Assembly: GCF_001677885.1 (NCBI RefSeq)
Contig: NZ_LOCQ01000049.1
Location: forward strand, 105,557-169,556
DNA: 64,000 nucleotides
Direction of reading: 5' to 3'
Source of the DNA: Janthinobacterium psychrotolerans
GTDB lineage: Bacteria; Pseudomonadota; Gammaproteobacteria; Burkholderiales; Burkholderiaceae_D
Of this stretch, positions 24,608-32,990 are shown in pieces; within the stretch, counting starts at the first letter, position 1, and every line of letters begins with the position of its first letter. The notes under the pieces were generated by a model. The model was not told where the DNA came from, did no database searches, and worked only from the letters and a program-made list of their open reading frames with translations. The position numbers and the translations under genes were made by a program.

Positions 24608-26716
24608 ATGCTAGCTATCCTCGAACGCATTGATCCCTACACCAGCAATATCGATTTGCTGGTCGAATTATTTAATTCATTGCGTCCCAAGCGCCCCCAC
24701 GACAACGCCACCGCCATTGCCAATGTGCGCACCTTGCGCCAGTTGCTCAAGGGCAATCCGGCCCAGGCCCGCGCCCTGCACGAATACGTGCTGCGCGTGC
24801 TGGCCGCGCGCCGCCACGCCAGCCTCTACACCGATATCGGCGTACTGTCGAACAGCGGCTTTTTTACCGAATTGAAACGCCGCATCGCCTACCGCATGCT
24901 GCCGCCGGCCCTCGGCGACGAATACCTGAGCGACGCGCTCGACCAGGTGCTGTACCTGGAAACCGATCATCTGTGGATCAGCAATGTGCCGGCCATCGAC
25001 TGGCTCGAACTGCTCGACGTGCTGACGGCCGAAGAAATCGAACTGGCTGTCGGCGACGGCAACATCATGCTGCCCGGCATACTCGACGCCATCCGCACCC
25101 TGTCCTACCGCGTCTGCGCCATGGGCCTGGAACCGGAACTGACACGCTTTCACAACGAAATCGAAGTGTTCCAGTCGCCGTTCATGGTGCAGAACACCGA
25201 AGTGAACGCCTACCTCGACGCCTACACCCAGCTGCTGCAAGGCAGCCTGGAGCACATCGAGGACGCGCGCCACCTGCTGGTGATGCTGGACCAGTGCGAC
25301 GCCGTGATCGCCAAGATCCGCAAGAAGGCCTTGTACCAGGGCACCAGCATTCCGCTGACCTACTTACTGGTGGCGCTGGCGCAAAGCATCGACCGCCTGC
25401 GCAAGCTGCTGTTCCTGGTCGACACCAGCGGCGAGCTGCCCGGCTCGGTCAACGTCGATATCGCCGCCATCACTTTTGATGCCACGCCGGACCTGATCGA
25501 TGCGCGCCCCGTCAGCCGCCGCCGCGCGGGCGCCGTGGCGCTGGCGCTGGAACTGATACGCGCACACAACCACAAGTACAAGGTCAGCGACCTGTTTACC
25601 GACAATATCAACTTGCTGGCGCGCAATGTGACGGAAAACGCCAGCCGTACCGGTGAGCACTACATTTCTGAAAACCGCCGCGAGATGGGCGCCATGTTCC
25701 TGTCGTCGGCCGGCGCCGGCGTCATCATCGGTTTCATGGCGCTGTTCAAGATATTGATGTCATATCTGCGCTCGGCGCCACTGGTCGAAGCCTTCATGTT
25801 CAGCATGAACTATTCGATCGGCTTCATGTTCATCCACTTGCTGCACTTTACGGTGGCCACCAAGCAGCCGGCCATGACGGCCTCGCGCATTGCGGCCGGC
25901 CTGCACAGCAAGGATGGCCGCAATATCGACCTCGACAGCATGGCCGAGCTGATCACCAAAGTATTCCGCACGCAAAACATGGCCGTGCTGGGCAATATGG
26001 CCACGGCGATTCCCACCGCCTGGCTGATCGCCCTGGGCTACCACGCCATCACCGGCCACCACCTGGTGTCGCCCGAGAAAGCCATGCATTTGCTGCACGA
26101 TATCGATCCGATCGGCAGCCCGGCGATTTTCTACGCCATGATTGCCGGCGTCTGCCTGTTCGTGGCGGGATTGATTTCAGGCTACTATGACAACCAGGCG
26201 CTGTACACGCGCTGGGCCCAGCGCATCGCGCAGCTGCGCGGCCTGGGCCGGGTGATCGGCCAGGAACGGCTGCAGCGCTTGGGCTTGTACCTGGAAAATA
26301 ATCTGGGCGGGCTGATGGGTAACTTCTATTTCGGTATCCTGCTGGGCACCATCGGCACCCTCGGCTTCCTGCTGGGCTTGCCGATCGATATCCGCCACAT
26401 TACCTTTTCCGCCGCCAACTTTGCGACAGCGCTTGTCGGACTCGACCACAATATGAGCTGGCAACTGGCCGTCAAGTCGCTGTCCGGCATCTTCGCCATC
26501 GGCACGGCCAATTTGCTGGTCAGCTTTGGCCTGGCGCTGTGGGTGGCGCTGCGTTCGCGCCAGGTGCGCTTCAAGCATGGCTTGCAGTTGCTGAAAATCC
26601 TCGGCAAGCGTTTCCTGAAGTCGCCGATCGTGTTTTTCTTTGGTTCCAAAAACCCGCCGCCCCTGGCGCTGGCCGATGAAGTGCTGGATCCCTTACCGTT
26701 AAAAGGCCAAAAATGA
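24608..26716 (+). CDS. PF10136-family membrane protein ('site-specific recombinase' misnomer)
   Basis: A 702-residue protein. The N-terminal two fifths are soluble and helical (about 1-350). The C-terminal half has about six membrane helices (for example GAMFLSSAGAGVIIGFMALF, FYAMIAGVCLFVAGLISGYY and FGILLGTIGTLGFLLGLP). This matches the family filed as site-specific recombinase after a Neisseria gene, though it is a membrane protein with no recombinase motif, so a role in DNA is doubtful. Its stop overlaps the start of the cardiolipin-synthase-like gene by four bases (ATGA), implying translational coupling and perhaps a joint role in the membrane. Confidence 0.85.
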   Translation: MLAILERIDPYTSNIDLLVELFNSLRPKRPHDNATAIANVRTLRQLLKGNPAQARALHEYVLRVLAARRHASLYTDIGVLSNSGFFTELKRRIAYRMLPPALGDEYLSDALDQVLYLETDHLWISNVPAIDWLELLDVLTAEEIELAVGDGNIMLPGILDAIRTLSYRVCAMGLEPELTRFHNEIEVFQSPFMVQNTEVNAYLDAYTQLLQGSLEHIEDARHLLVMLDQCDAVIAKIRKKALYQGTSIPLTYLLVALAQSIDRLRKLLFLVDTSGELPGSVNVDIAAITFDATPDLIDARPVSRRRAGAVALALELIRAHNHKYKVSDLFTDNINLLARNVTENASRTGEHYISENRREMGAMFLSSAGAGVIIGFMALFKILMSYLRSAPLVEAFMFSMNYSIGFMFIHLLHFTVATKQPAMTASRIAAGLHSKDGRNIDLDSMAELITKVFRTQNMAVLGNMATAIPTAWLIALGYHAITGHHLVSPEKAMHLLHDIDPIGSPAIFYAMIAGVCLFVAGLISGYYDNQALYTRWAQRIAQLRGLGRVIGQERLQRLGLYLENNLGGLMGNFYFGILLGTIGTLGFLLGLPIDIRHITFSAANFATALVGLDHNMSWQLAVKSLSGIFAIGTANLLVSFGLALWVALRSRQVRFKHGLQLLKILGKRFLKSPIVFFFGSKNPPPLALADEVLDPLPLKGQK

Positions 26717-28104
26717 GCGCCAAGCGCATGCAACCCTGTCTTACCGCCCTCCTGCTGTGCTGGACCCTGGTTGCATGCGCCTCGCTGCCCGACGTCAAGA
26801 ACCTCAACAATGAACTGGAACCGGTGGCCACGCCCAAGGTGGTCAACGGCAAGGGCGCCTTGCTGAACGTCAACAGCCGCGCCGCCCTGCTCAACAAGCG
26901 CTGGGCCAAGTCCGGCATGGACCTGAAAACCCAGGCCGCGCTGGAAGAGGCGGCCACCGGCGTGCCGCTGATCAAGGGCAACAAGGTGACCTTGCTGTTC
27001 GACGGTCCGCAGACCATGAAGGAAATGCTCAAGGCCATCACCGAAGCCAAGTCCACCATCAACCTGGAAACCTATATCTTCGACCAGGACCCGATGGGCC
27101 TGAAATTTGCCGATGCGCTGATCGAAAAGCAGCAGTCGGGCGTGACGGTCAACATCATCTACGACAGCGTGGGCACCCTGGGCGTGCCGCAGGCGTTTTT
27201 CGACCGCATGCGCGCGGCCGGCATCCACCTGGTGGCCTTCAACCCCGTCAATCCCGCCAAGCTCAAGGGCGAAGACTGGAAAATCAATAACCGCGACCAC
27301 CGCAAGGTGCTGATCGTCGACGGCAAGATGGCGTTTACGGGCGGCATCAATATCAGCAACACCTATTCGAAAAGCTCGCTGTTCCGCTCCAAGGCCAAGC
27401 CGTCCGACAAGAGCGACGTCGGCTGGCGCGACACCCACGTGAAAATCGAAGGCCCGGCCGCGGCCGCCTTCCAGTGGCTGTTCATCCGTACCTGGGCCCA
27501 GCAGGACCAGGCCGACCTGCCCGACGCGCCCTACTTCCCCGCCATTGCCGAAATGGGCGACAAGCTGGTGCGCGTGGTGGCCAGCGAACCGGGCGGCGGC
27601 TTCGAAATCTACAAGGCCTATATCCTGGCGATCCAGGAAGCGAAGAAATCGATCCATATCACCTCGGCCTATTTCGTGCCGGACAAGCAGACCGTGGACG
27701 CGCTGGTGGCCGCCGCCAGACGCGGCGTGGACGTCAAGGTGGTGTTGCCTGGCGTGTCGGACAGCGGCCTGGTGTTCCACGCAGGACACGCCCTGTACGA
27801 CCAGCTGCTGGCCGGCGGCGTGCGCATCTATCACCTGAAACTGGCGGTATTGCACGCCAAGACGGCCGTCATCGACGGCGCCTGGTCCACCGTGGGATCG
27901 ACCAATATCGACATGCGCAGCTTCCTGCATAACAGCGAGCTGAACGTGGTAGTGCTCGGCGACAGCTTCGGGCGCGAAATGGAAAACGCCTTCCAGGAAG
28001 ACTTGCGCGATTCGGAAGAAATCACCAGGGCCAAGTGGGAATCACGCCCCTGGGCCGACCGCATGAAGGAATGGGCGGCGCAGTTCATGCATTATTGGCT
28101 CTGA
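26713..28104 (+). CDS. Phospholipase D family lipoprotein (cardiolipin-synthase-like)
   Basis: A 463-residue protein with a lipobox-like signal (LVACAS, Cys at about 21). It carries two HKD motifs, HRKVLIVDGKMAFTGG (about 195-210) and HAKTAVIDGAWSTVGSTN (about 378-395), which form one active site for phosphatidyl transfer. The layout fits ClsC/YmdC-type cardiolipin synthases or periplasmic PLD enzymes. It is coupled to the PF10136 gene by a four-base overlap, so membrane lipid remodelling is the likely theme. Which lipid it acts on cannot be read. Confidence 0.87.
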   Translation: MSAKRMQPCLTALLLCWTLVACASLPDVKNLNNELEPVATPKVVNGKGALLNVNSRAALLNKRWAKSGMDLKTQAALEEAATGVPLIKGNKVTLLFDGPQTMKEMLKAITEAKSTINLETYIFDQDPMGLKFADALIEKQQSGVTVNIIYDSVGTLGVPQAFFDRMRAAGIHLVAFNPVNPAKLKGEDWKINNRDHRKVLIVDGKMAFTGGINISNTYSKSSLFRSKAKPSDKSDVGWRDTHVKIEGPAAAAFQWLFIRTWAQQDQADLPDAPYFPAIAEMGDKLVRVVASEPGGGFEIYKAYILAIQEAKKSIHITSAYFVPDKQTVDALVAAARRGVDVKVVLPGVSDSGLVFHAGHALYDQLLAGGVRIYHLKLAVLHAKTAVIDGAWSTVGSTNIDMRSFLHNSELNVVVLGDSFGREMENAFQEDLRDSEEITRAKWESRPWADRMKEWAAQFMHYWL

Positions 28105-28208
28105 ACCGTGGCCCTGTCACTGCTTACTGGACATCTCAGCTTATTTGCGCTATATTGCACCAATAGTATGACAATCATCGCATCATGGCTATTATCGGGA
28201 GTTTCAAC

Positions 28209-28454
28209 ATGAGCACAGTGCGCAAGACCATTACTTTGACGGCCAAACAGGACGACTGGATCAAGGCGCAGATCGAGGCCGGCCGTTACACCAACGACAG
28301 CGAATACATCCGCGACCTGATCCGGCGTGAACAGGAACGTAGTGCCGAACTCGATGTCATCCGTGCAGCATTGATGGAAGGTGAGACGAGCGGCGAGCCG
28401 CGACCTTTCGATGCAAGCGCGTTCAAGCAAAGGATGCTGGCCGCGCATGGCTGA
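28209..28454 (+). CDS. parD: ParD-like type II antitoxin
   Basis: An 81-residue protein. ATG 28209 follows GGGAG by seven bases. An N-terminal ribbon-helix-helix (about 1-45: VRKTITLTAKQDDWIKAQIE, then GRYTNDSEYIRDLIRREQ) binds DNA; the C-terminal tail would wrap the toxin. ParD proteins repress their own operon and neutralise ParE, which poisons DNA gyrase (known). The stop overlaps the toxin start by eight bases. The partner toxin frame is broken, so the antitoxin may now be solitary. Confidence 0.87.
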   Translation: MSTVRKTITLTAKQDDWIKAQIEAGRYTNDSEYIRDLIRREQERSAELDVIRAALMEGETSGEPRPFDASAFKQRMLAAHG

Positions 28455-28736
28455 GTATCGGCTCACGCCGGCCGCCGCGCAGGATCTGGAAGCGATCTGG
28501 ATCCATACAGCCCAGCGCTGGAGCGTGGAACAGGCCGGCCGCTTACCGATATCATGACGGCCGCCTTTGCCAGCCTGGCGCGCTCACCGAGGACCGCACC
28601 GGCATGCGACCATATTCGGCCAGGCTATCGCCGCCGCAGTGTCGAGCAACACATGATTTATTTCCGCATCACACCCTACGGCATTGCCATCGTTCGCATA
28701 CTGCACCAGCGCATGGACGCGCCGCGCTATCTGTAA
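28447..28736 (+). pseudogene. parE: ParE-like toxin, frameshifted
   Basis: The ATG at 28447 overlaps the antitoxin stop. Frame 1 reads MAEYRLTPAAAQDLEAIWIH and runs to WSVEQAGR, then meets a stop near 28557. The family sequence continues in the next frame (YTDIM-type helix, MTAAFASLARSP, then MIYFRITPYGIAIVRILHQR), ending at 28736. The break falls at the expected Tyr codon near 28542 (CGCTTACC), where one base seems to be missing. Either the toxin is dead or this is a sequencing error. Everything else about the toxin looks intact. Confidence 0.8.
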
Positions 28737-28752
28737 GCAAGGACAGCCGGTT

Positions 28753-29571
28753 TCACAGCGGCCGCATGCTGGCCCACACCCCGCCCGTGCGCTGGAACGC
28801 CTCGGTGCTGACTTTCTCGAAGTTGGCCCTGTCTTCACTCCAGCTGTAGCGCTCGACGCGGATGCTGTCCTCTTCGATACGGATCACATTGAACGAGTTC
28901 GACTCGCCCCGCCCGCGCGTTGACGTGGCGGTGCCTGCCTGCACCATCAGCGCCGCGTAGCCATCGATCTTGTAGCGGTTCGAGGTATTGCCGGCCGCGC
29001 TGGCATGCAGGTGGCCGGCCAGCAGCAGGTCGACGCCGCATTCCGAAAACATCTGCAGCGCTTGGGGCGCGCGGTCGACCAGATCGTCCTTGTCGAAGTT
29101 GTCGGGCAGGTCGAACGGGTGGTGCGTGACGATCACCCGCGTCAGGCCTTGCGGCAAGGCGGCCATCCTGTCGCGCAGGGCGGCGATCTGCTCATGGCTG
29201 ACCCGCCCATCCTTGAAGGTCAGCGAGCGCGCCGTATTGATGCCCAGCACGGCGACTTCATCGTCGACATATTCGGGCGACAGATCGTTTGTCACATAGC
29301 GCTGGTACTTTACCAGCGGCGTCAGGAAGCGGCTGAAAATGTTATACAGCGGCACGTCGTGGTTGCCTGGCACCACGATCTGCGGCCCCGGCAGGCTGTC
29401 CAGGTAGCCGCGCGCGGCCTGGAATTCGGCGCTGCGGGCGCGCTGGCTCAGGTCGCCAGAAACCACCACCACGTGCGGTTCAAGCTGGTCGATGAGTTTG
29501 CGCAACGGGGCCAGCAGGGCCTGGTCGACCTTGCCGAAATGCAGGTCGGATAAATGGACGATGGTGCGCAT
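28753..29571 (-). CDS. Calcineurin-like metallophosphoesterase
   Basis: A 272-residue protein. All metal-site motifs are present in order: DLHFGK (about 9), GDLSQRA (about 40), GNHDVP (about 70), VTHHPF (about 140) and AGHLHAS (about 185). It has no signal peptide or membrane segment. Family members hydrolyse phosphodiesters or monoesters with two metal ions (CpdA, MPP-type). It is last of a three-gene unit with the lipid kinase (one base apart) and the PAP2 phosphatase, which suggests phospholipid or phosphate-ester turnover (inference). Confidence 0.88.
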   Translation of the reverse strand: MRTIVHLSDLHFGKVDQALLAPLRKLIDQLEPHVVVVSGDLSQRARSAEFQAARGYLDSLPGPQIVVPGNHDVPLYNIFSRFLTPLVKYQRYVTNDLSPEYVDDEVAVLGINTARSLTFKDGRVSHEQIAALRDRMAALPQGLTRVIVTHHPFDLPDNFDKDDLVDRAPQALQMFSECGVDLLLAGHLHASAAGNTSNRYKIDGYAALMVQAGTATSTRGRGESNSFNVIRIEEDSIRVERYSWSEDRANFEKVSTEAFQRTGGVWASMRPL

Positions 29572-29572
29572 G

Positions 29573-30520
29573 TCAATGCTCCTCTACGGGTACTGGCGCC
29601 GGCACGATGACGTCGAGCGCGGCCGGGCGGATGCGGTATTGCAGCGGCGTGTTCATGACCGTCACTTCACCATCGGTGGCCACGCGCAGGCGGCGGTGGC
29701 GGGTGGCGATTTCCACCGCGGTGGTGGTCAGCACATCGAAATCCTTGGCCTGGCTGAGCTTGCCGAACAGCGCATGCAGGGCCAGCCTGAGCAAGCCCAT
29801 GCGGCCCGGACGCTGCGCCACATACAAGCTGAGCTTGCCGCCGTCGAGACGCTCGCGCTCGCCGATGTTCAGGCCTTCCATCAGGTATTCGTTATTGCCG
29901 ATAAACACAAACGGCGTGCGCCGCGCATGCACCTTGTCGTTCAGGCTCAGCTGCACGCTGAGGAAGGGATAGCGGCGCAGCGCCGCCACCAGCGCCCAGC
30001 TGAAGGCCAGCCATTTGCCGCGCCCCAGACGGCGCTGCTGCTTTTCACGGTCGCGCACGATGTCCGGATACAGCCCCAGGCTGGAATTGTTCAAAAAGAT
30101 GCGGCCATTGACCTCCCCCACGTCGACCTGGTGCTTCACGCCGCGCGCGACGTTGGCGATCGCGTCGTCGAGTGCGAGCGGAATGTTCAGGTCCTTGGCG
30201 AAATGATTGAGCGTGCCCAGCGGCAGCACGCCAAACGGCGTGCCGCTGCCGACTACCACCGAGGCCACCGCATTGATGGTGCCGTCGCCGCCGCCGGCCA
30301 CCACGATCGGCGCGCCGTCCCTGAGCGCCTGTTCGGCGGTGGCGATCATTTCCTCGCCGCTCTGGGCCAGGGTGATGGCGGCGTCGAGGCCGACGCCGGC
30401 GAAAGTCGCTTCCAGTTGCTGCGCCCAGTCCGGTGCGTAACCGCATCCGGCACCGGCGTTGATAATGACTGCGACCTTGGTTGCCAGGATATTCCCCTTC
30501 TTATTGTGTTTGACGTACAT
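29573..30520 (-). CDS. Diacylglycerol kinase family lipid kinase (YegS-like)
   Basis: The body reads TKVAVIINAGAGCGY, GGGDGTINAVASVV and LGTLNHFAKDL, the nucleotide and active-site motifs of the DAGK catalytic family. The first in-frame ATG near the upstream stop is at 30520, inside the PAP2 gene, without a ribosome site. A CTG at 30487, six bases after AGGGG and just past the PAP2 stop, would give 304 residues beginning ATKVAVIIN, as expected for the family, and may be the true start. Such kinases phosphorylate diacylglycerol or related lipids. It is co-transcribed with the PAP2 and phosphoesterase genes. Confidence 0.85.
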   Translation of the reverse strand: MYVKHNKKGNILATKVAVIINAGAGCGYAPDWAQQLEATFAGVGLDAAITLAQSGEEMIATAEQALRDGAPIVVAGGGDGTINAVASVVVGSGTPFGVLPLGTLNHFAKDLNIPLALDDAIANVARGVKHQVDVGEVNGRIFLNNSSLGLYPDIVRDREKQQRRLGRGKWLAFSWALVAALRRYPFLSVQLSLNDKVHARRTPFVFIGNNEYLMEGLNIGERERLDGGKLSLYVAQRPGRMGLLRLALHALFGKLSQAKDFDVLTTTAVEIATRHRRLRVATDGEVTVMNTPLQYRIRPAALDVIVPAPVPVEEH

Positions 30521-31250
30521 GCCGGCGGCGGCGCAGGGTCGATACCCCCGCGATGCAGATCGCCAGCCAGCCATAGCTTTCCGCCATCGCCGCCAGCACA
30601 TCGCTCAGGTAGTGCGCGCCCAGGTAGATGCGGCTGAAGCCCACCAGCGCGGCCATCGCAAAGGCGGCCAGCACGATGACGATGCGCCGGCGCCATTGCC
30701 GGGGATCGAGCTGGCACACCAGGTAGGCGCCCAGCAGCCCGTACAGCGCCGTGGCGGTGGCGGTATGGCCGCTGGGAAAGCTGTAGGTACTGAGCGCAGC
30801 GAGCAATGGTTCCTCGAAACTGGGCCGCGCGCGGCCGAAAATATACTTTAACAAAACGTTCAGAAACATGACGCCCGGCATGGTAATGACCAGGGTGAAC
30901 AGCCAGTAATGGGCGCCCTTGCGGTGCAGATACCAGGCAAACAGGCAGGCGAGGGTAATGGCGCCGATCACGCTATGCATGTGCGTGATCACCAGCAAGC
31001 ACCAGGTGACCCACGCAATGGCGTTCTGGTTGAACCAGTGCGCCACCTGCTGGTCGATCACGGTGATCTGTTCCATGCCCATCACGGCTTCGGCGATCTC
31101 GTGGAACACCACGATGGCGATCAGCATCAGCACCACGCCCACCGTCATATGCAGGCCCAGTTCGCCTTCGGGCGACAGCCGCGCCTCGACAAAACGGCGC
31201 AGCCGGGTGCCCCAGCCGGTGGTCATGCTCGTGTCATTGTTGTGCGGCAA
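30501..31250 (-). CDS. PAP2-type phosphatase
   Basis: A 249-residue membrane protein with about six helices. The three phosphatase motifs are present: KYIFGRARP (about 130), SFPSGH (about 158, with catalytic His) and SRIYLGAHYLSDV (about 208). PAP2 enzymes remove phosphate from lipid phosphates such as phosphatidate or undecaprenyl-PP on the outer face of the inner membrane. It is first in a unit with the lipid kinase, so a kinase and a phosphatase of opposite action share one transcript. Confidence 0.88.
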   Translation of the reverse strand: MPHNNDTSMTTGWGTRLRRFVEARLSPEGELGLHMTVGVVLMLIAIVVFHEIAEAVMGMEQITVIDQQVAHWFNQNAIAWVTWCLLVITHMHSVIGAITLACLFAWYLHRKGAHYWLFTLVITMPGVMFLNVLLKYIFGRARPSFEEPLLAALSTYSFPSGHTATATALYGLLGAYLVCQLDPRQWRRRIVIVLAAFAMAALVGFSRIYLGAHYLSDVLAAMAESYGWLAICIAGVSTLRRRRHVRQTQ

Positions 31251-31309
31251 ACTAGATTCTCCTGGTGTTGTGCGGCATGATCAAAAAAACCACAGCCAAA
31301 AAAAATACA

Positions 31310-31344
31310 CTGTTTATCCATACAGTAGCTGTGTTTTCATACAG
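31310..31344 (+). promoter_or_regulatory. Tandem LexA boxes
   Basis: Two perfect CTGT-N8-ACAG boxes stand in tandem: CTGTTTATCCATACAG (31310-31325) and CTGTGTTTTCATACAG (31329-31344), 19 bases apart start to start. A -10-like TATTCT follows at 31354-31359. CTGT-N8-ACAG is the LexA box of gamma- and betaproteobacteria (established), so the 74-residue gene at 31398 should be SOS-controlled. Confidence 0.8.
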
Positions 31345-31397
31345 TAGTTGTGCTATTCTGATGACTCGTTCAACACATCTCCCTCAAAGGAATTGTC

Positions 31398-31622
31398 ATG
31401 GCAACATTGAATAGCGGTTTTGGCTCACGGTTCGGCCTGGAATACGCCCCAAGCTCCTTCCTGGTCCGCATGGGCAAGCGCGAAATCCTCGTCTGCCGCG
31501 ACTTTCGCAAGCGTTTTTACACCGTCAATCCTTTGATCGAGTGCGGCACGGGCATCGAACCGGGCTATGTTGAAGTGCTGCTGATGCGCCGCTGGCTCCT
31601 CATCCTGTCCAAGGCGCATTAA
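31398..31622 (+). CDS. Small protein under predicted SOS control
   Basis: A 74-residue protein of unknown family, with AAAGGA seven bases before ATG 31398. It reads MATLNSGFGSRFGLEYAP, then SFLVRMGKREILVCRDFRKR, and ends VLLMRRWLLILSKAH. It is basic, mixed alpha/beta in look, with a single hydrophobic stretch at the C-terminus (LLMRRWLLIL) and no signal peptide. Two LexA boxes cover its promoter and it stands alone, so it is likely made on DNA damage. Toxin, cell-division inhibitor or DNA-binding roles are all possible; none can be read. Confidence 0.72.
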   Translation: MATLNSGFGSRFGLEYAPSSFLVRMGKREILVCRDFRKRFYTVNPLIECGTGIEPGYVEVLLMRRWLLILSKAH

Positions 31623-31688
31623 GAGACTGGCGACAGTCTCTCCCGGCCGCGCCCACAGCATACGGTACTGGTCAGCAGCATGCTGACC
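31623..31688 (+). terminator. Two short stem-loops after the SOS gene
   Basis: GAGACTG pairs with CAGTCTC (31623-31640) directly after the stop codon. A second stem, GGTCAGCA with TGCTGACC (31670-31688), follows. Neither has a T run. The remaining stretch to 31818 shows no gene. Confidence 0.45.
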
Positions 31689-31818
31689 ACCCCCTCATTA
31701 CCGTGCGCCGGGCGGCGTGGCCGGGCTGGCAGGTGTTTTCTGCCCAGTCGCCCGCACAGGCTTTCCGGGTCTCTGCCCGCCGTTTTTACGCTTTGCGCTT
31801 TTACATGCATGCCACAGC

Positions 31819-32886
31819 TTAACTTAAGGGCATGACAGTATCGCCCGATACATAGGCCTCATGCCACAAGGTCACAAACAGCACCATCACCACCGGGCCG
31901 ATAAACAGGCCCACCAGGCCCAGCGTTTCCACGCCGCCCAAGATACCGAACAGCACGGCAAGAAACGGCAAGCGGGTGGCGTTGCCGATCATGCCGGGAC
32001 GCACAAAGTGATCGGCCACGAACAGCACCATGGTGCCCCAAACAGCCACGCCGATGGCGCCCGGTATGCTGCCCTGCATGGCCAGCAAGGCCGCCGCGCT
32101 GGCATAGGCCAGCGGTGCGCCGAAGGGAATGATGGCCAGCACGCCGGTGGCAAACGCCCACAGGGCCGGCGACGGCAGGCCGGCCAGTGCATAGGCGATG
32201 CCGATCAGCACGCCTTCGGCCAGGCCCACCAGCACCAGGCCGTTGACAGTGGCGCGGATGGCGGTCGGCACTTTCTGCGAATAGCGCAGCCAGCGTTCCG
32301 GCTGCAAATAATGGCTGCCGATGCGGGTGATCTGGCGCGTCAGCGCTTCGCCATCCTTGTAGAAGAAAAACAGGCACAAAAAGGCCAGGCCGAAATCGAC
32401 CAGGCGGTGCAGCATGTCGGCGCCGAGGATTTTCACCAGGTCGCGCGCCGAATGAAAGCCGCCCACGGCGCTGCCGGACAGCACATGGGCCAGGCCGTGG
32501 GGCTGGTTCAGGGTCACCTGCCACCAGTCGTTGATGGCGTTGCCGGCCAGCGGAATGCTGGCCACCCAGCCAGGCACGGGCAAGCCGTCGGCATTGGCGC
32601 GCATGAGAAAATCGGCCAGCACCGGCACTTCGCGCGCCGCCTGCGCCACGCCCAGCATGACCGGGATAATGAAGATGCAGGCCGAAGCGAGGGTCAGCAG
32701 CGCCGCCGCCAGGATATGCCGCTGCCCCAGCGCGGCGCGCAGGCGCGCGTACAGCGGCCAGGTCGCGACGCATAAAATGCCGGCCCAAGCCAGTGGCAAA
32801 AAAAACCGCTGCATCACGAACGCCGCCAGCGCAATCAAGGCCAGGGAAAAGCCTGCGCCGACCAGGTCGCGCCGGGTATCAGTCAT
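31819..32886 (-). CDS. AI-2E family transporter
   Basis: A 355-residue membrane protein with about seven helices. The C-terminal core reads IPFGAPLAYASAAALLAMQG and later ILGGVETLGLVGLFIGPVVM, the conserved part of the family. It is shorter than the member at 3583-4767 and lacks that protein's charged central insert, so it belongs to a different subgroup. It is a monocistronic unit, with a gap of about 100 bases to the DUF1501 gene. The transported substrate is unknown. Confidence 0.85.
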   Translation of the reverse strand: MTDTRRDLVGAGFSLALIALAAFVMQRFFLPLAWAGILCVATWPLYARLRAALGQRHILAAALLTLASACIFIIPVMLGVAQAAREVPVLADFLMRANADGLPVPGWVASIPLAGNAINDWWQVTLNQPHGLAHVLSGSAVGGFHSARDLVKILGADMLHRLVDFGLAFLCLFFFYKDGEALTRQITRIGSHYLQPERWLRYSQKVPTAIRATVNGLVLVGLAEGVLIGIAYALAGLPSPALWAFATGVLAIIPFGAPLAYASAAALLAMQGSIPGAIGVAVWGTMVLFVADHFVRPGMIGNATRLPFLAVLFGILGGVETLGLVGLFIGPVVMVLFVTLWHEAYVSGDTVMPLS

Positions 32887-32990
32887 ACTGCTCCATTCCG
32901 CCCCGCGCCGCCTTGCGCGAGCGGCCGGGATTATCTACGCGCCGATTGCGCAGCCGTAGCGTAACACGGCGCTTGCCTTTCCAACACGCT

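Noticed and set aside
24608..26716. A site-specific recombinase gene
   Set aside because: The name is inherited from an old Neisseria annotation; the sequence is a membrane protein with no recombinase motif and no att-like sites nearby.
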